In this document: one piece after another, positions 7,113-20,215 of the stretch | Position numbering within the stretch: the first letter of the stretch is position 1 | Layout: every line of letters starts with the position of its first letter | Assembly: GCF_037975245.1 (NCBI RefSeq) | Contig: NC_092573.1 | Span: 13,290,001-13,354,000 of the forward strand | Length of the DNA stretch: 64,000 nt | From: Apostichopus japonicus | Lineage: Eukaryota; Echinodermata; Holothuroidea; Aspidochirotida; Stichopodidae | Direction of reading: 5' to 3' | The notes under the pieces: model-generated | Told to the model about the DNA's origin: nothing | The model's database searches: none | What the model saw: the letters and a program-made list of their open reading frames with translations, nothing else | Program-made: the position numbers and the translations under genes

Positions 7113-10100
7113 TTGTTAATTTTAGCTTTCTGTCTTCAATTTTATAATATAATGATATAAATTTATTATTGCCTTTTTTTATTCGTCTTTTTCTCGCTTA
7201 GTTATCGCATTTTATTCAAGGTTAAATATATATGCTCATGTCTGCCTAGGTTTCGACTCCCCGCCGAAGCAATATTTTATTTTATGTTTTTATTATTATT
7301 ATTAATATTTGGGGTGTTGTTGATATCTGCATGTCTATGCATGGTGTTTTAAGTTTGTTTCGCTTTGTTTGTCTGTTTTTTGTTTTGTTTTTAGGGGGGG
7401 GGGTGTTTGTCTCTATTTTGGTATTTTGTTTCGCGTAAACAAAGTAGGTCATTGCAATATTTTGCACAACTTGTCAATAGAAACCGATTCGGAACTTAAG
7501 ACCTGAGTGGTAAATTTGATTTCTGTCTCGCTCGTCGCCTTTCACTGGAAATTTGAATGAAAGTATTCATAAGGACGAAAACTGTACCTGCAAAAAGAAA
7601 TGCTTCTTTTGTACAGTGTAAGGCCACCGCGACATCTTTTCTGACAAGCTTGATGATATTTGTTCTTCGGAATGTTGTGTCATTACTTAGCCTTTATATT
7701 ATAAACAGTTAAGTGTGGAAAGAGCTATGCTCCTGTTAGAACAACTTAACATTTCTTAAATGCTGATTTACTGAGGCAGGCGTTTGAAAGACAGTGTGAT
7801 ACAAACAAGTACGGTAACGTGATAAACAATGCCACGAGCTCTCCGTGCATTAAAAACGATCGAAATGTGCGGTATTCATGACGGTACACAAAGCAGATCA
7901 TGCGGATACAGCAGACATAGCCGAGAATAAAACCTAGTAGCGTGGAGGATTCAATTATGACATACTAGGACTTTCTACTGGTAAACTTTACTCATTGTCG
8001 AATAAATCTATATCTAATTTCTAGCTTTTGCTCTATGTTTAACGTATTATGACCAAAACAAATATGAAATTCACGACAATTCCATCGGACTTGTATATTC
8101 GTTTAAAAATAGCTCCGTTTCGAATCTAACGCTCCATTGCTATGGTAACATCGTGAATAATAGCCCTGCCGCTAATGGATAGATGACATGTAGAAGATGA
8201 CCATCGGTGGCGCTCTCAACTTCTCGTGCCACGTCTGGCACCTATACAAGAAGTAACCGACATATTACTGGCGCAATCCCGACCGAACATATTTTAACTC
8301 TCCTACAGACTTTTCTACACTGATCCCAGAAAGCATTAAGTGCCGTCAAAATGCCTCAGTTGCCAATAGGTACATGTCCATGACGTAACACTGTTCTCGT
8401 TGTGCATAAAACTGAAGTCAAAAGTAAGGCATATACTGATAGGCCTAGACTAGGTATACGTTGCAGACTATACATATGCTAACTTCACAGACAGACATAC
8501 ATGCATTCAGACAACTTCGGGTAATGTAAAATATCACTAACCGTAATCACGTTATGTTTACTCTGTCTTCAAATGTCGTCCTTTTCTTCTCTGCAACCCC
8601 GGGCCGTCATTGGAGTCGTTCGAACAACTATATTAAGGCGAAGAACGACGTCAAGATATATCCAACGTCTAGACTACACTGCTTGCAATGGAGAGAGAAC
8701 TGCCCAGTACAGTACAGTACGTGTTGATATGAACGCCTACAAAATGACAACAAATATTTTCCATTGAAAATCCACTGTGTATGACGGTATAGTAAACACT
8801 CGTATATAGATCAACGCACACGCGCGCACGGAGGTATTATGTACGTACAGCATGCAATGCAGACAAATATTTCGGAGCGCGCGCTTCTGATTTTGTGCTG
8901 ATATTCTTGTGAGCGCTCTTGTATCACTGTTTGCATGCGCGCACGGACAAGATAGACGTCAGACTATCACGCTGTAGCTACTAAACCTTTACTTACATGT
9001 GTACAGCAGTAGACTACTGTGATGGTTGCATGCGGCAGTTTAATTTTGTGTGCACAATATGTCAGCATTGTACGGTGGCTTAATAAGGACATAGGAAAGA
9101 AAAACAGTGTCCCCAAATCTCACAATGTTGTCTTTTTATCTCAAACGTTGCCTCTTTTTTTCCCTTCAAAATTTAGATCCAAAAACAAAAGTCCAAAAGT
9201 AGAGACAAAAAGTCCAAATTTTCAGATTTGAGCAGACTTGTTTCCTTTCCTATGTCCCTATTAAGCCACCGTAGTATTGTGACTATTCTATGATCAGAAA
9301 AACTGTACAAATCTAACGGAATTGCTAATGTTATAATGTTAAGAGACTGGCCTTTATCATCCCTGTAAAGTCAGAACGCGACGGTGTTTATTTCAGTCAC
9401 GGTTGGCAGCCCTCTTAGGGTTTTAATCAGGAGCTTTCTATTTTATAGCTGTTGTAGGTGTCGTACCAGAAGTAATCCTTCCATTATCTTACACAGTACT
9501 AAGTCCGTCACGTTTAGGGTCCGCTAAAGTATAGCTAGAAGTTGTCAACTGACAAATCATACCCCCACGTTGGTATCTGATCAGGGCTTGGCCTGCCAGG
9601 GTGCATGCACATTTCTATATCATGACGCAGTTTAGACTTTGAGCTAGAAGAGGAGCAAGTTAAGCACACTGAACCGTCCGCTCGCACGGAGAAACATATC
9701 CAGATTAAAACACAGAATTTCTTAACTGTTCTGTGTCACCTCCTTGAATCCTCCTTATTTGCACATCACCTCTACTTTGAATTATGCGCAAGTTCCACAT
9801 CAAGACATTCAAAACGATCGTGGTGACTGGAAATATGCCAAAACAAGCACTGCGTTAGGTCATTTTACGTCTCGTGTGTGTCTGTGTGCTTTACTTATCT
9901 TTTCGTGTTTTTTTTTTTTTCGTTTTTTTTTTCCGTTTTTTTTTTTTTTTCACGGTTAAACTTTTGTGCGAATGTACAATACTCCAATTGGGGCATGGTA
10001 TGCATTCATATCACATTGTTTTGGAAGAATCTGGAACTCTAAGTATTATTTCGACCCAAGAATCACCAGGCTGGCGTGGTGGCCTGAACGGTTGGAAGAC

Positions 10101-10387
10101 AGCACTGCGCGTCGGTGTTTGTTGTCAGGCTGTGTGAATCGCGCCGATCGGATGACAGACACTGCTTTGTTTATAATGGCATCGCCAAGGTGGAATTTTT
10201 ACACGGGCCTAGGATCCCAATTCCGTATCCTCCCTTAGTTCGCAAAAGCATCCGGGAGATTACGTTTAGAGTCCGGCCTTCGGGCCAGAAGTGGGCTAGC
10301 TGACTTGCAATGGAGGGCTCACGTCGATTCGGACTGGGTTGATGTTCAACGTTCAGTGAAACCATGGCCTCGATGAGGCGTAATCTC
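7113..10387 (+). repeat. Unit U4 (complete)
   Basis: Length 3,275 bp: G-tract 10, an extra T in the B-box-like motif near 7251 and one G fewer near 7669. First complete unit after the gap. Confidence 0.96.
9072..9272. mobile_element. MITE-like element, copy in U4
   Basis: 201 bp, same inverted-repeat ends and flanks as in U1. Confidence 0.78.
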
Positions 10388-13300
10388 TTGTTAATTTTAG
10401 CTTTCTGTCTTCAATTTTATAATATAATGATATAAATTTATTATTGCCTTTTTTTATTCGTCTTTTTCTCGCTTAGTTATCGCATTTTATTCAAGGTTAA
10501 ATATATATGCTCATGTCTGCCTAGGTTCGACTCCCCGCCGAAGCAATATTTTATTTTATGTTTTTATTATTATTATTAATATTTGGGGTGTTGTTGATAT
10601 CTGCATGTCTATGCATGGTGTTTTAAGTTTGTTTCGCTTTGTTTGTCTGTTTTTTGTTTTGTTTTTAGGGGGGGGGGGGTGTTTGTCTCTATTTTGGTAT
10701 TTTGTTTCGCGTAAACAAAGTAGGTCATTGCAATATTTTGCACAACTTGTCAATAGAAACCGATTCGGAACTTAAGACCTGAGTGGTAAATTTGATTTCT
10801 GTCTCGCTCGTCGCCTTTCACTGGAAATTTGAATGAAAGTATTCATAAGGACGAAAACTGTACCTGCAAAAAGAAATGCTTCTTTTGTACAGTGTAAGGC
10901 CACCGCGACATCTTTTCTGACAAGCTTGATGATATTTGTTCTTCGGGAATGTTGTGTCATTACTTAGCCTTTATATTATAAACAGTTAAGTGTGGAAAGA
11001 GCTATGCTCCTGTTAGAACAACTTAACATTTCTTAAATGCTGATTTACTGAGGCAGGCGTTTGAAAGACAGTGTGATACAAACAAGTACGGTAACGTGAT
11101 AAACAATGCCACGAGCTCTCCGTGCATTAAAAACGATCGAAATGTGCGGTATTCATGACGGTACACAAAGCAGATCATGCGGATACAGCAGACATAGCCG
11201 AGAATAAAACCTAGTAGCGTGGAGGATTCAATTATGACATACTAGGACTTTCTACTGGTAAACTTTACTCATTGTCGAATAAATCTATATCTAATTTCTA
11301 GCTTTTGCTCTATGTTTAACGTATTATGACCAAAACAAATATGAAATTCACGACAATTCCATCGGACTTGTATATTCGTTTAAAAATAGCTCCGTTTCGA
11401 ATCTAACGCTCCATTGCTATGGTAACATCGTGAATAATAGCCCTGCCGCTAATGGATAGATGACATGTAGAAGATGACCATCGGTGGCGCTCTCAACTTC
11501 TCGTGCCACGTCTGGCACCTATACAAGAAGTAACCGACATATTACTGGCGCAATCCCGACCGAACATATTTTAACTCTCCTACAGACTTTTCTACACTGA
11601 TCCCAGAAAGCATTAAGTGCCGTCAAAATGCCTCAGTTGCCAATAGGTACATGTCCATGACGTAACACTGTTCTCGTTGTGCATAAAACTGAAGTCAAAA
11701 GTAAGGCATATACTGATAGGCCTAGACTAGGTATACGTTGCAGACTATACATATGCTAACTTCACAGACAGACATACATGCATTCAGACAACTTCGGGTA
11801 ATGTAAAATATCACTAACCGTAATCACGTTATGTTTACTCTGTCTTCAAATGTCGTCCTTTTCTTCTCTGCAACCCCGGGCCGTCATTGGAGTCGTTCGA
11901 ACAACTATATTAAGGCGAAGAACGACGTCAAGATATATCCAACGTCTAGACTACACTGCTTGCAATGGAGAGAGAACTGCCCAGTACAGTACAGTACGTG
12001 TTGATATGAACGCCTACAAAATGACAACAAATATTTTCCATTGAAAATCCACTGTGTATGACGGTATAGTAAACACTCGTATATAGATCAACGCACACGC
12101 GCGCACGGAGGTATTATGTACGTACAGCATGCAATGCAGACAAATATTTCGGAGCGCGCGCTTCTGATTTTGTGCTGATATTCTTGTGAGCGCTCTTGTA
12201 TCACTGTTTGCATGCGCGCACGGACAAGATAGACGTCAGACTATCACGCTGTAGCTACTAAACCTTTACTTACATGTGTACAGCAGTAGACTACTGTGAT
12301 GGTTGCATGCGGCAGTTTAATTTTGTGTGCACAATATGTCAGCATTGTACGGTGGCTTAATAAGGACATAGGAAAGAAAAACAGTGTCCCCAAATCTCAC
12401 AATGTTGTCTTTTTATCTCAAACGTTGCCTCTTTTTTTCCCTTCAAAATTTAGATCCAAAAACAAAAGTCCAAAAGTAGAGACAAAAAGTCCAAATTTTC
12501 AGATTTGAGCAGACTTGTTTCCTTTCCTATGTCCCTATTAAGCCACCGTAGTATTGTGACTATTCTATGATCAGAAAAACTGTACAAATCTAACGGAATT
12601 GCTAATGTTATAATGTTAAGAGACTGGCCTTTATCATCCCTGTAAAGTCAGAACGCGACGGTGTTTATTTCAGTCACGGTTGGCAGCCCTCTTAGGGTTT
12701 TAATCAGGAGCTTTCTATTTTATAGCTGTTGTAGGTGTCGTACCAGAAGTAATCCTTCCATTATCTTACACAGTACTAAGTCCGTCACGTTTAGGGTCCG
12801 CTAAAGTATAGCTAGAAGTTGTCAACTGACAAATCATACCCCCACGTTGGTATCTGATCAGGGCTTGGCCTGCCAGGGTGCATGCACATTTCTATATCAT
12901 GACGCAGTTTAGACTTTGAGCTAGAAGAGGAGCAAGTTAAGCACACTGAACCGTCCGCTCGCACGGAGAAACATATCCAGATTAAAACACAGAATTTCTT
13001 AACTGTTCTGTGTCACCTCCTTGAATCCTCCTTATTTGCACATCACCTCTACTTTGAATTATGCGCAAGTTCCACATCAAGACATTCAAAACGATCGTGG
13101 TGACTGGAAATATGCCAAAACAAGCACTGCGTTAGGTCATTTTACGTCTCGTGTGTGTCTGTGTGCTTTACTTATCTTTTCGTGTTTTTTTTTTTTTCGT
13201 TTTTTTTTTCCGTTTTTTTTTTTTTTTCACGGTTAAACTTTTGTGCGAATGTACAATACTCCAATTGGGGCATGGTATGCATTCATATCACATTGTTTTG

Positions 13301-13664
13301 GAAGAATCTGGAACTCTAAGTATTATTTCGACCCAAGAATCACCAGGCTGGCGTGGTGGCCTGAACGGTTGGAAGACAGCACTGCGCGTCGGTGTTTGTT
13401 GTCAGGCTGTGTGAATCGCGCCGATCGGATGACAGACACTGCTTTGTTTATAATGGCATCGCCAAGGTGGAATTTTTACACGGGCCTAGGATCCCAATTC
13501 CGTATCCTCCCTTAGTTCGCAAAAGCATCCGGGAGATTACGTTTAGAGTCCGGCCTTCGGGCCAGAAGTGGGCTAGCTGACTTGCAATGGAGGGCTCACG
13601 TCGATTCGGACTGGGTTGATGTTCAACGTTCAGTGAAACCATGGCCTCGATGAGGCGTAATCTC
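10388..13664 (+). repeat. Unit U5 (complete)
   Basis: Length 3,277 bp, differing from the common unit only by a G-tract of 12. Confidence 0.97.
12349..12549. mobile_element. MITE-like element, copy in U5
   Basis: 201 bp, same inverted-repeat ends and flanks as in U1. Confidence 0.78.
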
Positions 13665-16600
13665 TTGTTAATTTTAGCTTTCTGTCTTCAATTTTATAAT
13701 ATAATGATATAAATTTATTATTGCCTTTTTTTATTCGTCTTTTTCTCGCTTAGTTATCGCATTTTATTCAAGGTTAAATATATATGCTCATGTCTGCCTA
13801 GGTTCGACTCCCCGCCGAAGCAATATTTTATTTTATGTTTTTATTATTATTATTAATATTTGGGGTGTTGTTGATATCTGCATGTCTATGCATGGTGTTT
13901 TAAGTTTGTTTCGCTTTGTTTGTCTGTTTTTTGTTTTGTTTTTAGGGGGGGGGGTGTTTGTCTCTATTTTGGTATTTTGTTTCGCGTAAACAAAGTAGGT
14001 CATTGCAATATTTTGCACAACTTGTCAATAGAAACCGATTCGGAACTTAAGACCTGAGTGGTAAATTTGATTTCTGTCTCGCTCGTCGCCTTTCACTGGA
14101 AATTTGAATGAAAGTATTCATAAGGACGAAAACTGTACCTGCAAAAAGAAATGCTTCTTTTGTACAGTGTAAGGCCACCGCGACATCTTTTCTGACAAGC
14201 TTGATGATATTTGTTCTTCGGGAATGTTGTGTCATTACTTAGCCTTTATATTATAAACAGTTAAGTGTGGAAAGAGCTATGCTCCTGTTAGAACAACTTA
14301 ACATTTCTTAAATGCTGATTTACTGAGGCAGGCGTTTGAAAGACAGTGTGATACAAACAAGTACGGTAACGTGATAAACAATGCCACGAGCTCTCCGTGC
14401 ATTAAAAACGATCGAAATGTGCGGTATTCATGACGGTACACAAAGCAGATCATGCGGATACAGCAGACATAGCCGAGAATAAAACCTAGTAGCGTGGAGG
14501 ATTCAATTATGACATACTAGGACTTTCTACTGGTAAACTTTACTCATTGTCGAATAAATCTATATCTAATTTCTAGCTTTTGCTCTATGTTTAACGTATT
14601 ATGACCAAAACAAATATGAAATTCACGACAATTCCATCGGACTTGTATATTCGTTTAAAAATAGCTCCGTTTCGAATCTAACGCTCCATTGCTATGGTAA
14701 CATCGTGAATAATAGCCCTGCCGCTAATGGATAGATGACATGTAGAAGATGACCATCGGTGGCGCTCTCAACTTCTCGTGCCACGTCTGGCACCTATACA
14801 AGAAGTAACCGACATATTACTGGCGCAATCCCGACCGAACATATTTTAACTCTCCTACAGACTTTTCTACACTGATCCCAGAAAGCATTAAGTGCCGTCA
14901 AAATGCCTCAGTTGCCAATAGGTACATGTCCATGACGTAACACTGTTCTCGTTGTGCATAAAACTGAAGTCAAAAGTAAGGCATATACTGATAGGCCTAG
15001 ACTAGGTATACGTTGCAGACTATACATATGCTAACTTCACAGACAGACATACATGCATTCAGACAACTTCGGGTAATGTAAAATATCACTAACCGTAATC
15101 ACGTTATGTTTACTCTGTCTTCAAATGTCGTCCTTTTCTTCTCTGCAACCCCGGGCCGTCATTGGAGTCGTTCGAACAACTATATTAAGGCGAAGAACGA
15201 CGTCAAGATATATCCAACGTCTAGACTACACTGCTTGCAATGGAGAGAGAACTGCCCAGTACAGTACAGTACGTGTTGATATGAACGCCTACAAAATGAC
15301 AACAAATATTTTCCATTGAAAATCCACTGTGTATGACGGTATAGTAAACACTCGTATATAGATCAACGCACACGCGCGCACGGAGGTATTATGTACGTAC
15401 AGCATGCAATGCAGACAAATATTTCGGAGCGCGCGCTTCTGATTTTGTGCTGATATTCTTGTGAGCGCTCTTGTATCACTGTTTGCATGCGCGCACGGAC
15501 AAGATAGACGTCAGACTATCACGCTGTAGCTACTAAACCTTTACTTACATGTGTACAGCAGTAGACTACTGTGATGGTTGCATGCGGCAGTTTAATTTTG
15601 TGTGCACAATATGTCAGCATTGTACGGTGGCTTAATAAGGACATAGGAAAGAAAAACAGTGTCCCCAAATCTCACAATGTTGTCTTTTTATCTCAAACGT
15701 TGCCTCTTTTTTTCCCTTCAAAATTTAGATCCAAAAACAAAAGTCCAAAAGTAGAGACAAAAAGTCCAAATTTTCAGATTTGAGCAGACTTGTTTCCTTT
15801 CCTATGTCCCTATTAAGCCACCGTAGTATTGTGACTATTCTATGATCAGAAAAACTGTACAAATCTAACGGAATTGCTAATGTTATAATGTTAAGAGACT
15901 GGCCTTTATCATCCCTGTAAAGTCAGAACGCGACGGTGTTTATTTCAGTCACGGTTGGCAGCCCTCTTAGGGTTTTAATCAGGAGCTTTCTATTTTATAG
16001 CTGTTGTAGGTGTCGTACCAGAAGTAATCCTTCCATTATCTTACACAGTACTAAGTCCGTCACGTTTAGGGTCCGCTAAAGTATAGCTAGAAGTTGTCAA
16101 CTGACAAATCATACCCCCACGTTGGTATCTGATCAGGGCTTGGCCTGCCAGGGTGCATGCACATTTCTATATCATGACGCAGTTTAGACTTTGAGCTAGA
16201 AGAGGAGCAAGTTAAGCACACTGAACCGTCCGCTCGCACGGAGAAACATATCCAGATTAAAACACAGAATTTCTTAACTGTTCTGTGTCACCTCCTTGAA
16301 TCCTCCTTATTTGCACATCACCTCTACTTTGAATTATGCGCAAGTTCCACATCAAGACATTCAAAACGATCGTGGTGACTGGAAATATGCCAAAACAAGC
16401 ACTGCGTTAGGTCATTTTACGTCTCGTGTGTGTCTGTGTGCTTTACTTATCTTTTCGTGTTTTTTTTTTTTTCGTTTTTTTTTTCCGTTTTTTTTTTTTT
16501 TTCACGGTTAAACTTTTGTGCGAATGTACAATACTCCAATTGGGGCATGGTATGCATTCATATCACATTGTTTTGGAAGAATCTGGAACTCTAAGTATTA

Positions 16601-16939
16601 TTTCGACCCAAGAATCACCAGGCTGGCGTGGTGGCCTGAACGGTTGGAAGACAGCACTGCGCGTCGGTGTTTGTTGTCAGGCTGTGTGAATCGCGCCGAT
16701 CGGATGACAGACACTGCTTTGTTTATAATGGCATCGCCAAGGTGGAATTTTTACACGGGCCTAGGATCCCAATTCCGTATCCTCCCTTAGTTCGCAAAAG
16801 CATCCGGGAGATTACGTTTAGAGTCCGGCCTTCGGGCCAGAAGTGGGCTAGCTGACTTGCAATGGAGGGCTCACGTCGATTCGGACTGGGTTGATGTTCA
16901 ACGTTCAGTGAAACCATGGCCTCGATGAGGCGTAATCTC
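13665..16939 (+). repeat. Unit U6 (complete)
   Basis: Length 3,275 bp, explained by a G-tract of 10. Confidence 0.97.
15624..15824. mobile_element. MITE-like element, copy in U6
   Basis: 201 bp, same inverted-repeat ends and flanks as in U1. Confidence 0.78.
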
Positions 16940-19900
16940 TTGTTAATTTTAGCTTTCTGTCTTCAATTTTATAATATAATGATATAAATTTATTATTGCC
17001 TTTTTTTATTCGTCTTTTTCTCGCTTAGTTATCGCATTTTATTCAAGGTTAAATATATATGCTCATGTCTGCCTAGGTTCGACTCCCCGCCGAAGCAATA
17101 TTTTATTTTATGTTTTTATTATTATTATTAATATTTGGGGTGTTGTTGATATCTGCATGTCTATGCATGGTGTTTTAAGTTTGTTTCGCTTTGTTTGTCT
17201 GTTTTTTGTTTTGTTTTTAGGGGGGGGGGGTGTTTGTCTCTATTTTGGTATTTTGTTTCGCGTAAACAAAGTAGGTCATTGCAATATTTTGCACAACTTG
17301 TCAATAGAAACCGATTCGGAACTTAAGACCTGAGTGGTAAATTTGATTTCTGTCTCGCTCGTCGCCTTTCACTGGAAATTTGAATGAAAGTATTCATAAG
17401 GACGAAAACTGTACCTGCAAAAAGAAATGCTTCTTTTGTACAGTGTAAGGCCACCGCGACATCTTTTCTGACAAGCTTGATGATATTTGTTCTTCGGGAA
17501 TGTTGTGTCATTACTTAGCCTTTATATTATAAACAGTTAAGTGTGGAAAGAGCTATGCTCCTGTTAGAACAACTTAACATTTCTTAAATGCTGATTTACT
17601 GAGGCAGGCGTTTGAAAGACAGTGTGATACAAACAAGTACGGTAACGTGATAAACAATGCCACGAGCTCTCCGTGCATTAAAAACGATCGAAATGTGCGG
17701 TATTCATGACGGTACACAAAGCAGATCATGCGGATACAGCAGACATAGCCGAGAATAAAACCTAGTAGCGTGGAGGATTCAATTATGACATACTAGGACT
17801 TTCTACTGGTAAACTTTACTCATTGTCGAATAAATCTATATCTAATTTCTAGCTTTTGCTCTATGTTTAACGTATTATGACCAAAACAAATATGAAATTC
17901 ACGACAATTCCATCGGACTTGTATATTCGTTTAAAAATAGCTCCGTTTCGAATCTAACGCTCCATTGCTATGGTAACATCGTGAATAATAGCCCTGCCGC
18001 TAATGGATAGATGACATGTAGAAGATGACCATCGGTGGCGCTCTCAACTTCTCGTGCCACGTCTGGCACCTATACAAGAAGTAACCGACATATTACTGGC
18101 GCAATCCCGACCGAACATATTTTAACTCTCCTACAGACTTTTCTACACTGATCCCAGAAAGCATTAAGTGCCGTCAAAATGCCTCAGTTGCCAATAGGTA
18201 CATGTCCATGACGTAACACTGTTCTCGTTGTGCATAAAACTGAAGTCAAAAGTAAGGCATATACTGATAGGCCTAGACTAGGTATACGTTGCAGACTATA
18301 CATATGCTAACTTCACAGACAGACATACATGCATTCAGACAACTTCGGGTAATGTAAAATATCACTAACCGTAATCACGTTATGTTTACTCTGTCTTCAA
18401 ATGTCGTCCTTTTCTTCTCTGCAACCCCGGGCCGTCATTGGAGTCGTTCGAACAACTATATTAAGGCGAAGAACGACGTCAAGATATATCCAACGTCTAG
18501 ACTACACTGCTTGCAATGGAGAGAGAACTGCCCAGTACAGTACAGTACGTGTTGATATGAACGCCTACAAAATGACAACAAATATTTTCCATTGAAAATC
18601 CACTGTGTATGACGGTATAGTAAACACTCGTATATAGATCAACGCACACGCGCGCACGGAGGTATTATGTACGTACAGCATGCAATGCAGACAAATATTT
18701 CGGAGCGCGCGCTTCTGATTTTGTGCTGATATTCTTGTGAGCGCTCTTGTATCACTGTTTGCATGCGCGCACGGACAAGATAGACGTCAGACTATCACGC
18801 TGTAGCTACTAAACCTTTACTTACATGTGTACAGCAGTAGACTACTGTGATGGTTGCATGCGGCAGTTTAATTTTGTGTGCACAATATGTCAGCATTGTA
18901 CGGTGGCTTAATAAGGACATAGGAAAGAAAAACAGTGTCCCCAAATCTCACAATGTTGTCTTTTTATCTCAAACGTTGCCTCTTTTTTTCCCTTCAAAAT
19001 TTAGATCCAAAAACAAAAGTCCAAAAGTAGAGACAAAAAGTCCAAATTTTCAGATTTGAGCAGACTTGTTTCCTTTCCTATGTCCCTATTAAGCCACCGT
19101 AGTATTGTGACTATTCTATGATCAGAAAAACTGTACAAATCTAACGGAATTGCTAATGTTATAATGTTAAGAGACTGGCCTTTATCATCCCTGTAAAGTC
19201 AGAACGCGACGGTGTTTATTTCAGTCACGGTTGGCAGCCCTCTTAGGGTTTTAATCAGGAGCTTTCTATTTTATAGCTGTTGTAGGTGTCGTACCAGAAG
19301 TAATCCTTCCATTATCTTACACAGTACTAAGTCCGTCACGTTTAGGGTCCGCTAAAGTATAGCTAGAAGTTGTCAACTGACAAATCATACCCCCACGTTG
19401 GTATCTGATCAGGGCTTGGCCTGCCAGGGTGCATGCACATTTCTATATCATGACGCAGTTTAGACTTTGAGCTAGAAGAGGAGCAAGTTAAGCACACTGA
19501 ACCGTCCGCTCGCACGGAGAAACATATCCAGATTAAAACACAGAATTTCTTAACTGTTCTGTGTCACCTCCTTGAATCCTCCTTATTTGCACATCACCTC
19601 TACTTTGAATTATGCGCAAGTTCCACATCAAGACATTCAAAACGATCGTGGTGACTGGAAATATGCCAAAACAAGCACTGCGTTAGGTCATTTTACGTCT
19701 CGTGTGTGTCTGTGTGCTTTACTTATCTTTTCGTGTTTTTTTTTTTTTCGTTTTTTTTTTCCGTTTTTTTTTTTTTTTCACGGTTAAACTTTTGTGCGAA
19801 TGTACAATACTCCAATTGGGGCATGGTATGCATTCATATCACATTGTTTTGGAAGAATCTGGAACTCTAAGTATTATTTCGACCCAAGAATCACCAGGCT

Positions 19901-20215
19901 GGCGTGGTGGCCTGAACGGTTGGAAGACAGCACTGCGCGTCGGTGTTTGTTGTCAGGCTGTGTGAATCGCGCCGATCGGATGACAGACACTGCTTTGTTT
20001 ATAATGGCATCGCCAAGGTGGAATTTTTACACGGGCCTAGGATCCCAATTCCGTATCCTCCCTTAGTTCGCAAAAGCATCCGGGAGATTACGTTTAGAGT
20101 CCGGCCTTCGGGCCAGAAGTGGGCTAGCTGACTTGCAATGGAGGGCTCACGTCGATTCGGACTGGGTTGATGTTCAACGTTCAGTGAAACCATGGCCTCG
20201 ATGAGGCGTAATCTC
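16940..20215 (+). repeat. Unit U7 (complete, common length)
   Basis: Length 3,276 bp with G11 and T13-T10-T15; a good representative of the consensus. Confidence 0.97.
18900..19100. mobile_element. MITE-like element, copy in U7
   Basis: 201 bp, same inverted-repeat ends and flanks as in U1. Confidence 0.78.
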
